Shown: positions 1 to 6,922, counted from the stretch's first letter. The stretch: DNA of 43,107 bases from an uncultured archaeon (GCA_902384525.1 CABMCA010000064.1:1-43107), one strand, 5' to 3'. Notes: generated from the letters alone by a model not told the origin. Numbers and translations: made by a program.

Positions 1-122
1 ATTTGGTCTTTGCCTTAAAAAATAGTTAACTTTTCGATAATTGTCGTTTATGGAGATAGATTTGTTATCAGGTTGTTCTCTTTTCCGTCGATAGAATCGG
101 CAAATCACTGGATTTTAGGATT

Positions 123-251
123 GTGCCAACAAAATCATGTAAAAATATATACGACAAAAGAACTTTTAGAGTTTATTTAAGTGAAACTTTTGAATCGGAA
201 CATGCACATTTGGTAGATGTGAAACCAAAGGAACCGGAAGAGCCTATTTAA
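123..251 (+). other. Possible C-terminal remnant of an unknown gene
   Basis: An open frame runs from the TAG at about 57-59 to the TAA at 249-251. It has no good ATG; a GTG at 123 would give 42 residues. The translated tail is rich in Lys, Glu and Pro (ending VDVKPKEPEEPI) and reads like the end of a longer protein. I do not recognise the family. It sits just outside the partial tRNA-Tyr copy and could be a gene cut when the tRNA-flanked segment arrived. The rest of 1-290 shows nothing else I can support. Confidence 0.2.
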
Positions 252-272
252 GCACTAATAATAGACGCTTAT

Positions 273-332
273 AAAAAAACTAAAAAAATATCCCACCTCC
301 CGGACTCGAACCGGGGACTTCGCGGTGCCTGC
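273..332. repeat. Direct repeat, distal copy (att-like)
   Basis: About 60 bases are repeated in the same orientation at 889-946. The repeat consists of an A-rich stretch containing AAAAACTAAAAAA, then the tRNA-Tyr 3' part. Differences are one substitution and small length changes in the A runs. The two copies bracket hicAB, as attL and attR would. Confidence 0.7.
291..332 (-). pseudogene. Partial tRNA-Tyr copy (3' part only)
   Basis: These 42 bases match the 3' part of the intact tRNA-Tyr at 905-946 with one difference (A for G at 295 on the plus strand). The copy covers the last six bases of the intron, position 38, the 3' anticodon strand, variable loop, T arm and 3' acceptor strand. The 5' half is missing or unrecognisable: nothing upstream on the minus strand can pair with the acceptor. 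Identity extends about 16 bases past the tRNA end into an A-rich flank. Such a fragment is the usual trace of an element integrated at a tRNA 3' end, though a decayed duplicate tRNA gene is also possible. Confidence 0.75.
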
Positions 333-465
333 TCAATAATTTTATCGGAATACTCCGCAGCTCTGTTAGGGAACTCCACTATCAGGACTCTTCACTGAGG
401 CATTATGGTAGATAATTATAAAGTATATTGAGTTATGCTTAAATATCTATAGAGATAGATTTACA

Positions 466-660
466 ATGAAAGTTCGTGAAATCATAAAACTGCTGAAAGC
501 CGATGGTTGGTATCTGGTTGCCACAAAAGGCAGCCATCAACAATACAAACATCCCACCAAAACAGGCAGAGTGACAATTGCAGGTCATCCTGGTAATGAG
601 TTGTCAGAAGGAACATTAAATAGTATATTAAAGCAAGCTCAATTGAAGAAGGTGAAATAA
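466..660 (+). CDS. hicA: HicA-family mRNA interferase toxin
   Basis: This 64-residue protein is the toxin of a type II toxin-antitoxin pair; HicA proteins cleave mRNA through a small double-stranded-RNA-binding-like fold. The sequence shows the family pattern: an N-terminal helix VREIIKLLKADGW, the conserved GSHQQYKHP segment with the catalytic His near residue 24, then a basic strand ending in VTIAGHPG and a C-terminal helix NSILKQAQL. The length is normal for HicA. A TATA-like TTAAATAT at 439-446 lies about 24 bases upstream of the ATG, which suggests a short-leader or leaderless transcript. hicB starts one base after its stop. The pair is enclosed by two copies of the tRNA-Tyr 3' end. Confidence 0.88.
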   Translation: MKVREIIKLLKADGWYLVATKGSHQQYKHPTKTGRVTIAGHPGNELSEGTLNSILKQAQLKKVK

Positions 661-661
661 T

Positions 662-886
662 ATGTATCGTTTCCTCGTAGTGATCGAATTGGCAAATAAT
701 AATTATTCGGCATATTCGCCGGACTTACCGGGATGTGTGGCTACAGGCGCAACCCGCGAAGAAGCTGAGAAGAATATGTATGAAGCTATTGAAATGCATA
801 TCCAGGGATTAAGGGATGATAATTTATCAATTCCAGAATCAAAATCATTTGCGGAGTATGTAGCCATTGCTGAAAATCTCTTTTGA
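662..886 (+). CDS. hicB: HicB-family antitoxin (short form)
   Basis: This 74-residue protein is the partner of hicA. It has the HicB partial RNase H-like fold: an N-terminal strand YRFLVVIELANNNYSAYSPDLPGCVATGAT, with the diagnostic SPDLPGC motif, then the helix REEAEKNMYEAIEMHI. HicB should bind and neutralise HicA. The protein ends near the close of this fold and has no obvious C-terminal ribbon-helix-helix or HTH DNA-binding domain, so autorepression may be absent or rely on another factor; such short HicB proteins are common. It starts one base after the hicA stop and so is translationally linked. Its stop lies two bases before the right-hand repeat. Confidence 0.88.
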   Translation: MYRFLVVIELANNNYSAYSPDLPGCVATGATREEAEKNMYEAIEMHIQGLRDDNLSIPESKSFAEYVAIAENLF

Positions 887-888
887 TT

Positions 889-946
889 AAAAAACTAAAA
901 AATATCCCGCCTCCCGGACTCGAACCGGGGACTTCGCGGTGCCTGC
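889..946. repeat. Direct repeat, tRNA-proximal copy (att-like)
   Basis: This is the second copy of the repeat at 273-332. It overlaps the 3' part of the intact tRNA-Tyr and continues about 16 bases beyond the tRNA end. Its inner edge falls at GCAGGC on the minus strand, which is inside the tRNA intron at the bulge-helix-bulge element. Confidence 0.7.
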
Positions 947-1015
947 GCGGTATTATGTGCTTTGCACATTATCCATACTACAGCCGCGCACTCTAAGCCA
1001 CTGAGTTAAGGCAGG
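905..1015 (-). tRNA. tRNA-Tyr (GTA) with a 37-base intron
   Basis: Read on the minus strand, the acceptor CCTGCCT pairs with AGGCGGG and leaves A73; C1-G72 is the archaeal tRNA-Tyr identity pair. The D arm ACTC/GAGT, anticodon stem CGCGG/CCGCG, loop with GTA and T arm CCCGG/CCGGG all form. The intron follows G37 (first base TATGGATAAT) and ends before A38. The splice site is a canonical bulge-helix-bulge: 3-base bulges AGT and GCA separated by a four-base-pair helix CTGT/GCAG. Without the intron the variable region would look 16 bases long and suggest a class II tRNA; spliced, it is AAGTC. The 3' part is duplicated at 291-332. Confidence 0.9.
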
Positions 1016-1071
1016 ATTACCCTTCAATAAGCACAAATATACTTAACCCTTTTCGTTCCATTTTGGCAAAA

Positions 1072-2235
1072 TTAAAATAGCGTTTTGAAAGCAACTCCCA
1101 TGAATTTTATGAGCTGCCACTTATTTCCTGTTTTCATGAGTTTTTGCAGAAGGACTGAAGGATGATCCATGTCGCCATGTTCAGTTATGAGTTCTCTAAT
1201 CTCAGGTTTATTGAGGAATATTATGAATTCGTTCAGGTTTTCATCACTTAATTTTCCAATGCTTTTATGTATCCTCATTCCGATCTCAAGTTCCCTTCCA
1301 ATAGCGCTTCGCCACTTTTTTTCGTATTCCGAAAGTGTGCATTCTTTTCTTGATGCTCTTGCAGCGACTTCACCCGCGATTTTTGCACAAATTGCTCCCA
1401 TGTAAATTCCTCCTCCTGATGTAGGTTTGACCTGTCCTGCCGCATCACCTGTAAGCACGACCCTGTCGGATACGGTTTTTCGCGGCGGGCCAAGAGGAAT
1501 GCCCCCGACAACGTGTTCAGTGCGTGAGCCTTTGTATCTTGAAGCAACGATGGGGTGATTCAGGAGTTTCTCAAGATAATATCGGGCAGGTAGCCCCGGA
1601 TTCCTGGCAAGACCTATTCGCGCCATCCCTGAAAATGGAACCGCCCATCCGAAAAATCCAGGGGCGATCTCATTTCCTGTAAATATCTCCACATATTCCG
1701 GGTCTTTAGGCATATAAGGGGCTTCGAACTGTATCCCGGATAGGAACTTTTCACACCTGGGAAGCCCTGCAGCTCTTCCAACATTGCTCTGTATGCCATC
1801 GGCCCCGATGATAATATCCCCGGAAATTTCTTTTTTCTCCCCATTTGAGATCACCGATATTTTCCCATTATCCATCCCGATAAAACGGGTTTTCATGAGA
1901 ATATTCACCCCATTATCTACAGCGAGTTCAACAAGCGCCCTGTCAAAAATTTTCCTGTCTATTACAAACGCTTTTATATCTTTCCCCCTGACGCAGGCTT
2001 CTTTTCCATTGGGTGCATACACGAATGCTCCCCTTATTTTTGAAAGAACAAAGTTACCTTCCCCAAGTTCGCATTCCCTGAGCGCTTTTGTACTGATAAG
2101 ACCCGTACACTGAACTGGTGAGCCGATACTTGCATGTTCCTCTATAAGGAGGGTCTTTGCACCGTTTAGCGCGGCATATTTTGCAGCGATGGCGCCTGCA
2201 GGACCGGCGCCAACCACTACAACGTCATAGTTCAT
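1072..2235 (-). CDS. Geranylgeranyl reductase family flavoprotein
   Basis: A 387-residue FAD-dependent oxidoreductase of the geranylgeranyl reductase family. In archaea this family saturates the double bonds of geranylgeranyl chains in membrane ether lipids (digeranylgeranylglycerophospholipid reductase). The N-terminal dinucleotide fold DVVVVGAGPAG is at residues 4-14. GADGIQS is at 144-150 and the second FAD motif GDAAGQVKPTSGGG at 263-276. PVQCTG near 41-46 is the substrate-side motif with the family's conserved Cys. Length is typical. It lies 52 bases downstream of mch on the same strand and is probably co-transcribed. Archaeal genomes carry several paralogues, so the exact lipid or quinone substrate is not certain. 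Confidence 0.85.
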   Translation of the reverse strand: MNYDVVVVGAGPAGAIAAKYAALNGAKTLLIEEHASIGSPVQCTGLISTKALRECELGEGNFVLSKIRGAFVYAPNGKEACVRGKDIKAFVIDRKIFDRALVELAVDNGVNILMKTRFIGMDNGKISVISNGEKKEISGDIIIGADGIQSNVGRAAGLPRCEKFLSGIQFEAPYMPKDPEYVEIFTGNEIAPGFFGWAVPFSGMARIGLARNPGLPARYYLEKLLNHPIVASRYKGSRTEHVVGGIPLGPPRKTVSDRVVLTGDAAGQVKPTSGGGIYMGAICAKIAGEVAARASRKECTLSEYEKKWRSAIGRELEIGMRIHKSIGKLSDENLNEFIIFLNKPEIRELITEHGDMDHPSVLLQKLMKTGNKWQLIKFMGVAFKTLF

Positions 2236-2287
2236 ACATCCCTAAAAGGGGTGTTATATTTAAAAATTGTTGTAGTTAAAATCAAAG

Positions 2288-3247
2288 TTAAAGTCTTGAA
2301 ATCCCGAAGGATTTCATGAGTACCTCTTGGTTGATCTTACCGCTTGTAAAGGTCTTGGCACTGTTGAGCTCGTTTATCGTGATCTCGGAAGGTGCAAAAA
2401 CACCTGCATCCACCTTGAAGAAATCAAATCCTGCTTCCTTAAAGGTCGTAAAGAAGGGTTTTCCATATGAAGATGAGGTTCCGGAAGGCACTTTTACGAT
2501 CAGTTCTTTCACTTTCTCCACATCGTACCTCACGTTATAGTACGTCTTTCCGCAGTATATGATGCAGTCATTCGTTGATCCCATGCATTTTGTACTATCC
2601 CCGACGATCGGTGATATTGGGGCGATGCCATAACCGCTTTTTATGGTGTTTATATCAAAACCGATAGATTCCATTTTATGGATGCCGGTCTCAACGATAC
2701 GGGCTGATATCTGTACTGACCCTGCGATAGAAGCAGTAGGTGCAACCACAATATGAAGATTGGACGGGTCAACATTGCAGTCTTTTGCGATTTTTTCTGT
2801 GACCTCCTCAGGAGGAAGCTTATCAGATTCAAGCACAAGCACAGCATCGCTGTAAGAATCCTTGTAGTTTATTTCCGCATAGAGCTTCTTCGGGTTAAGC
2901 GAAAGGGCACGGGCAGGGCCGGAACCCATGGCAAAATATTTCCCAACGCTGATGCGCCATCCTGCGTATTGTGAAGCCATGCATGCGACAATCGGATGGT
3001 CGGTGCTGACCCTGATAGCCGGAACCATGATCCCGCCCAGGTCAAAAGTAGTATATTCCAGGTCTGCAAGATCTGCAAGACATATCCTTGAAAGGTATAA
3101 TCCCGCTTCATAACCCCCGGCCACGTTCACTCCTGCGTCAATAACCGTGGAACCGTTTTTCTGTTCATGTATCTCAAGATTCATTTCGTTTGCAAAATCA
3201 AGCATTTCATTAAACACACAGAGTCCGGTTTCATTTACACTTATCAT
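2288..3247 (-). CDS. mch: Methenyltetrahydromethanopterin cyclohydrolase
   Basis: This cytoplasmic enzyme interconverts N5-formyl- and N5,N10-methenyl-tetrahydromethanopterin in the C1 pathway of methanogenesis or reverse methanogenesis. The protein is highly typical: MISVNETG at the start, then [64 protein letters not shown] and GYGIAPI. I chose the ATG at 3247 (319 residues) because family members begin MISVNE; the ATG at 3262 would add MRDQI. It is divergent from carA across 112 bases and is followed by the geranylgeranyl reductase gene. It is a strong marker of a methane-metabolising or related C1 archaeon. Confidence 0.96.
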   Translation of the reverse strand: MISVNETGLCVFNEMLDFANEMNLEIHEQKNGSTVIDAGVNVAGGYEAGLYLSRICLADLADLEYTTFDLGGIMVPAIRVSTDHPIVACMASQYAGWRISVGKYFAMGSGPARALSLNPKKLYAEINYKDSYSDAVLVLESDKLPPEEVTEKIAKDCNVDPSNLHIVVAPTASIAGSVQISARIVETGIHKMESIGFDINTIKSGYGIAPISPIVGDSTKCMGSTNDCIIYCGKTYYNVRYDVEKVKELIVKVPSGTSSSYGKPFFTTFKEAGFDFFKVDAGVFAPSEITINELNSAKTFTSGKINQEVLMKSFGISRL

Positions 3248-3359
3248 AATCTGATCACGCATTCAATCTCATATTCCTGATAAATAAATCTGCTTATTTT
3301 GATCGGATACAAACTATAATTGCGTAATCTATTTACGATGCTTTTACAGATAAGCACCC

Positions 3360-4457
3360 ATGAAAGCAGTTCTCGGGCTTGAAGATGGAACATTCGTTAT
3401 TGGTGAAGGTCTTGGTGTAGAGGGCATCGTCCAGGGCGAGCTTGTTTTTACTACCCAGTACACCGGATATGAGGAAGCTCTGACTGATCCATCTTATAAG
3501 GGCCAGATATTGATGTTCACATATCCGCTCATAGGCAATTATGGCATAAGCGGTGAGACTTTTCAATCAGACCGCATGCAGGCTGAGGGACTTGTCGTTC
3601 GGGAAGCATGCGATCACCCGTCGCATCACAAGTCCAAACGATCCATATATGAATATTTAAGGGATGAGGGAAAATCCGGGATAATGGGCATTGACACACG
3701 GATGCTCACGATCAAAACAAGGGAACGCGGAACAATGAAGGCCGCGATAATAGTAGGCAGTGATGACGGCAAAGAAGCTGTAAGACTTGCAAAAGAACAG
3801 GAAGATATTGGCAGCCTTGACCTGATAGGAAAAGTCACATGCAAACAACCGTATCAAATGAAAGGCCAAAAAGACGGGGATAATATTGTAGTAATGGATT
3901 TCGGTGTAAAGAGAAACATTATCAAGAGCCTGAACAACAGGGGAGTCAATGTCACAGTCGTTCCTGCAACAACACCCCTGAAAGATATAATGAATTATGA
4001 GCCTGATGCAATACTTCTCTCAAATGGTCCTGGTGACCCGCAGCAGGCGGTAAACGGGATATCTGTGGTAAAAGAGCTTGCGGGACAGCTTCCCATATTC
4101 GGGATATGTCTTGGCCACCAGATCATATCCCTTGCCCTTGGCGCCCAGACATATAAGATGAAATTCGGCCATCGCGGCGCGAACCAGCCTGTAAAGGACC
4201 TGGAACGGGGTATCGTGTATATCACATCGCAGAATCACGGGTATGCGGTTGATGAATCAAGCATTGATACAAAAGAGATCACTATCACCCAGTACAATAC
4301 CAATGACAAAACTGTTGAAGGGCTAAAGCACAGGGATCTTGATATTATGTCAGTCCAATATCATCCCGAAGCGAATCCCGGGCCTCTTGATACTGAGAAG
4401 ATATTCTTTGACAGGGTCGTTGAGACTACAAAAAAGATAAAGGTCATGGTGAAATAA
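3360..4457 (+). CDS. carA: Carbamoyl-phosphate synthase small (glutaminase) subunit
   Basis: A 365-residue glutamine amidotransferase subunit that releases ammonia from glutamine for carbamoyl phosphate synthesis (arginine and pyrimidines). The N-terminal CarA domain (KAVLGLEDGTFVIGEG, TTQYTGYEEALTDPSYKGQI) is followed by the class I GATase domain: SNGPGDP at about 221-227, nucleophile Cys250 in FGICLGHQ, and His335/Glu337 in QYHPEANPGP. All catalytic residues are present. carB would be expected directly downstream but is not in the window: the gene is followed by a repeat-rich non-coding stretch and opposite-strand genes. Confidence 0.96.
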   Translation: MKAVLGLEDGTFVIGEGLGVEGIVQGELVFTTQYTGYEEALTDPSYKGQILMFTYPLIGNYGISGETFQSDRMQAEGLVVREACDHPSHHKSKRSIYEYLRDEGKSGIMGIDTRMLTIKTRERGTMKAAIIVGSDDGKEAVRLAKEQEDIGSLDLIGKVTCKQPYQMKGQKDGDNIVVMDFGVKRNIIKSLNNRGVNVTVVPATTPLKDIMNYEPDAILLSNGPGDPQQAVNGISVVKELAGQLPIFGICLGHQIISLALGAQTYKMKFGHRGANQPVKDLERGIVYITSQNHGYAVDESSIDTKEITITQYNTNDKTVEGLKHRDLDIMSVQYHPEANPGPLDTEKIFFDRVVETTKKIKVMVK

Positions 4458-4487
4458 GCCTTCTTTTAGTAGGTTTTTTCAAGAACT

Positions 4488-4558
4488 CACCGCAAAGAAC
4501 GCAAAGGGCGCAAAGGCCAGGATAATCGTTCTTTGCGTACTTTGCGCCCTTTGCGGTG
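4488..4558. repeat. Inverted repeat of CTTTGCG-type units
   Basis: The left arm (4488-4515) contains CACCGCAAAGAACGCAAAGG and the right arm (4531-4558) ends in CCCTTTGCGGTG. The arms consist of three 9-base units of the form CGCAAAGnn and can fold into a long imperfect hairpin with a 15-base loop. Similar units occur as dispersed intergenic repeats in many bacteria and archaea. It starts about 30 bases past the carA stop and could also help end that transcript, although it lacks a strong U run. Confidence 0.7.
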
Positions 4559-4660
4559 TTTAAATATTGATAAAATTACGTAAAACCCACATTTCGCACA
4601 TAATTTCATCAAAATTATCTTTTATAAAATTTAACCTAAAAACGTCAACAAATGTCTTTT

Positions 4661-4727
4661 GACAGGATTAACAGGATCGACAGGATAAATTTTATTATCT
4701 AATCCTGTAAATCCTGTTAATCCAGTC
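4661..4727. repeat. Inverted repeat of ACAGGAT-type units
   Basis: The left arm GACAGGATTAACAGGATCGA (continuing to 4686) mirrors the right arm at 4701-4727 (AATCCTGTAAATCCTGTTAA and on). Three near-identical 9-base units form each arm. A related hairpin lies at 5525-5582. This is a second dispersed intergenic repeat family, distinct from the CTTTGCG type. Apart from the two hairpins, I see nothing in 4458-4853. Confidence 0.7.
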
Positions 4728-4853
4728 TAAAAAAATTTTATTTTATTAATAAAATCTCAGAAAGATTTTCTAAAAGTCTCGTTTTTCATAGATTAATCAT
4801 AAATATGTCATATCAAGTGCGAAATATGGGGTAAAACATGCAAAGGGTACGGT

Positions 4854-5339
4854 TTAGACCTGTGCCATTATGACCGTATAATTTTTCCCATAATATTTCG
4901 CGCATTTCGGACATGTGGTATAGAAAAAATACATCTTTTTGAGTTCTTTACCTTTTGATTTCACAAACCCCTGCATTTCTTTTGCCCACTTTCCCATGTT
5001 ATTATACGGCCCTTCAAAAACTTTCGAAAGGAAAGTCCCTGATATCTTTTCCATCTGCGCTCCCGGCACTTCTTTACTGACAGCAATATATACATCAGAT
5101 CCCCACATGGATTTTTCATCAGAAAGCAACAGCAGTTCAGGTGAAAGGGCATTTGCAGCCGTTATCTTTTCCATGTTTTTCACCATTATTTTATCGAAAT
5201 TCAACGGAATATGCAAAAAACTCCTCACATGATCCTTGAGAAATAGCTTATCCTAGAATTTTATCTCCTTATCCTCCCATGGTCCGGGATCGAATCTCGG
5301 ATAGCAGCCCGTTTCAGATTGTTCATATAGTTTGTCCAT
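4854..5339 (-). pseudogene. Conserved CPxC-type protein split by an in-frame TAG
   Basis: The reading frame from the ATG at 5339 encodes 161 residues if one amber codon at 5253-5255 is read through. The protein begins MDKLYEQSETGCYPRFDPGP and resumes after the TAG with DKLFLKDHVRSFLHIPLNF. The C-terminal half carries ISGTFLSKVFEGPYNNMGKW and YTTCPKCAKYYGKNYTVIMAQV, with a CPKC pair that looks metal- or redox-linked. From memory, relatives have a Lys at the TAG position, so a single A-to-T change (AAG to TAG) explains the break. I recall this family as widespread and often labelled 'hydrolase', with no function I can support. An ORF starting at 5228 is only the downstream half. Alternatives are a pseudogene, a sequencing error or amber read-through. 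Confidence 0.7.
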
Positions 5340-5386
5340 GAATTTTACCCACATTTACTACTTTTATTATTTGTGGGGCTGGGTAT

Positions 5387-5524
5387 TTATGGTTTTCCAC
5401 GTAATCGTTTAATATGACGGACGACGAGCGCCGCACTAAGCACGCCTCCCAATGGGTTCGGCCAGAATCCACCTGCGGGCGCGTACTTACTGCGGGAGGC
5501 TGAGCGACAGTCCCCCCGGTGCTC
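5387..5524. other. GC-rich patch of unknown nature
   Basis: This stretch is much richer in G and C than the AT-rich sequence on either side. It can be read on the minus strand as the end of an ORF (AGGFWPNPLGGVLSAALVVR, then a basic tail), but its start lies inside the neighbouring ACAGGAT repeat, so coding is doubtful. I see no tRNA or rRNA motif. It could be a fragment of a foreign sequence or an unrecognised RNA. Confidence 0.3.
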
Positions 5525-5582
5525 GGACAGGATCGAAAGGATTACAGGATAAACTATATAAATCGTATCCTGTCGATCCTGT
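5525..5582. repeat. Inverted repeat of ACAGGAT-type units (second copy)
   Basis: The left arm at 5525-5550 (GGACAGGATCGAAAGGATTA and on) and the right arm at 5567-5582 (ATCCTGTCGATCCTGT) form an imperfect hairpin of the same family as 4661-4727. Single units also occur elsewhere, for example ATCCTGTTAATCC at about 37573-37585. Confidence 0.65.
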
Positions 5583-5627
5583 AAAGACAGCAAAATAGGT
5601 ATGCTCATCTAAACCTTTCATCTGCTT

Positions 5628-5820
5628 TCACTTCAAGTGCTTTATCTGCTTTTTTGAAAGCCAACCTATCCGCTCGACTTTTCGGATATCAAATTCTGGG
5701 ACAAATGGCTTTATATCCAAAAGGGGTGTTCCATCTGTAATATCAACATCTTCAATGTGAAGAGTGGCTCCTTCTACTCTTACAAGTCTGACTACAGATA
5801 ATCCAATAGGATTTGGCCAT
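5628..5820 (-). pseudogene. C-terminal fragment of a UPF0066/TrmO-like gene
   Basis: The minus-strand frame reads WPNPIGLSVVRLVRVEGATL, then HIEDVDITDGTPLLDIKPFVPEFD and a short basic tail ending at the TGA at 5628-5630. This is the diagnostic core of the UPF0066 family (TrmO, a tRNA N6-threonylcarbamoyl-adenosine methyltransferase, and archaeal relatives), whose motif is RPNPIGLS...DGTPLLDIKPY. The N-terminal half of the SAM-binding barrel is missing: a TAA directly precedes the fragment, and the frame above it belongs to an Hfq-like protein. The motif Arg is Trp here (a CGG-to-TGG type change). It is therefore a gene remnant, probably left by a deletion that joined it to its neighbour. Confidence 0.75.
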
Positions 5821-5993
5821 TAATCCATTTCTCGGATACTAATTAAACCATGTTTATAGACAATGGTTTTCATCGGTTTTTTAGATTTGATATCCTTGGT
5901 TTCCACCAAAATAAGTTCATACTTGTCATAACCAGTCAATATCCCAGTTATTGTTTTGCCGCTCAAAGTCTCTCAAACAACTACTTTATTCAT
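5821..5993 (-). pseudogene. Archaeal Hfq/Lsm-like gene split by a TGA
   Basis: From the ATG at 5993 the frame reads MNKVVV, TGA, ETLSGKTITGILTGYDKYEL, ILVETKDIKSKKPMKTIVYK, HGLISIREMD, stop. An Sm1-like part (KTITGILTGYDKYELILVE) and a YKHG-I motif near the end match the Sm2 (YKHA) signature of archaeal Hfq-type RNA-binding proteins, which form hexameric rings on U-rich RNA. The TGA lies near the N-terminus where homologues have a coding residue. Some similarity seems to continue upstream of the ATG (FLIEYGVF). The stop is followed directly by the UPF0066 remnant. It could be a pseudogene, or translation could restart past the TGA, though I see no good start there. Confidence 0.6.
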
Positions 5994-6098
5994 AAACACA
6001 CCATATTCAATCAGAAACCAACACTAAGCTCATCGTTAAAACAACAATTCCAACCATGGGCCTAAGTTTTACTTTGTTGGCTATCACTGTTCCAGATA

Positions 6099-6251
6099 TT
6101 ATATCGTTTCGGTATTTGCAGAATGGCACTCTGGACATTTTGGATTGGTACCTATTCCCTTAAATTGTTTCTCACAATCTTTGCACTTATATTTGCGTGG
6201 CACTATGCCTTCGGCAATATCGATATTAAAAGCGTCTCCAACTGAACACAT
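6099..6251 (-). CDS. Small zinc-ribbon protein
   Basis: A 50-residue protein that begins MCSVGDAFNIDIAEGIVPRK and continues YKCKDCEKQFKGIGTNPKCP, then ECHSANTETI. The pairs CKDC (residues 23-26) and CPEC (39-42) form a complete four-cysteine zinc ribbon, probably binding nucleic acid or acting as a protein adaptor. The start is well supported by a strong ribosome-binding site, GGAGGTGA, five to six bases upstream of the ATG. It is the only clearly intact gene between the decayed genes at 4854-5993 and the frame at 6380-6649. The function is unknown. Confidence 0.75.
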   Translation of the reverse strand: MCSVGDAFNIDIAEGIVPRKYKCKDCEKQFKGIGTNPKCPECHSANTETI

Positions 6252-6379
6252 AATTTCACCTCCGTATTTATTTTTTAACTGTTATAATCTATTATTTGTT
6301 TTCTTTATCTTATCTCGTGATAAAGAACACCTATATGATATATGTAATGTTTCTAATAGAAAAAAATTAGTAAAAGTAC

Positions 6380-6649
6380 CTAAATGCAATTTTCCCGATT
6401 ATCTCGTGCTCCATTGTGTCTTTCAGGCTTCATCTTGAGCGTCCCTGCATGCTTCTTCTCAAATATGTCTACTGTTTGCTGAATTATAGTTTTTGAATCT
6501 AACAAAGCAAAACCCCGTTTTAAACATCACATTCCCAATTCACTTTTTAGATTCTCATGAGAAGTGAGTACATCCAAGGCTTTTTCTGTTCTGTATTCCT
6601 GCAAAGAAAGATAATCCTCTTCAGTTAGAATTGAGTCAATGTCTTTCAT
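6380..6649 (-). pseudogene. Unknown reading frame with an internal TGA
   Basis: From the ATG at 6649 the frame encodes 40 residues (MKDIDSILTEEDYLSLQEYR, then TEKALDVLTSHENLKSELGM) up to a TGA at 6527-6529. The same frame continues for 48 more codons (CLKRGFALLDSKTIIQQTVD and on) to the TAG at 6380-6382. The upstream part is acidic and helical, like small antitoxins; the downstream part is basic. I do not recognise either half. It may be one gene broken by a nonsense codon, or a genuine 40-residue protein followed by chance open frame. No strong ribosome-binding site is visible. Confidence 0.4.
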
Positions 6650-6721
6650 AATAGGAATCCTTGTGAGACGTAATATTATAGTCAAGAACTGTTTTTAACC
6701 ATAATTGAAAACAAGTAAAAA

Positions 6722-6922
6722 TTATACTTCTTCTTCCGGAGTTTCCAGTGAAGCCAAATATTCCTCATATGTTTCATTTGGTCTTCTTGTATACACAATC
6801 GTTGTATCTTTATGCTCTTTCTTTCCAGAACCAGAACTTCTTGAGATCCATCCACTTTTCTTTTTCTTCTTTTCTCCGCTTAATTTCTGGTGTTTTGAAG
6901 ATGTTTGGTTTTTGTCGCTCAT
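6722..6922 (-). CDS. Small charged hypothetical protein
   Basis: A 66-residue protein with a Lys/Ser-rich N-terminal half (SGEKKKKKSGWISRSSGSGK) that looks disordered and an acidic C-terminal tail (RRPNETYEEYLASLETPEEE). It has no membrane segment and no known domain. It lies about 80 bases downstream of xseB on the same strand and may be read from the same transcript. The poly-Lys run and low complexity lower confidence that it is coding, but the charge distribution and ending look protein-like. Function unknown. Confidence 0.5.
   Translation of the reverse strand: MSDKNQTSSKHQKLSGEKKKKKSGWISRSSGSGKKEHKDTTIVYTRRPNETYEEYLASLETPEEEV

Noticed and set aside
905-1015. Class II tRNA (Leu or Ser) with a long variable arm
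   Set aside because: The apparent long variable arm is the 3' end of an intron; with the bulge-helix-bulge splice sites removed it is an ordinary tRNA-Tyr.
5274-5305. tRNA T-arm-like sequence (CCGGG, ATCGAAT, CTCGG)
   Set aside because: It lies inside the coding frame of the amber-interrupted conserved gene (FDPGPWEDKE region) and has no matching acceptor or anticodon arms.
4854-6649. Selenocysteine or general stop-codon recoding for the TAG and two TGA codons
   Set aside because: Different stop codons are involved, the interrupted genes are also truncated or fused, and no insertion element structure was evident; pseudogene decay is simpler. The amber case is still listed as a finding.
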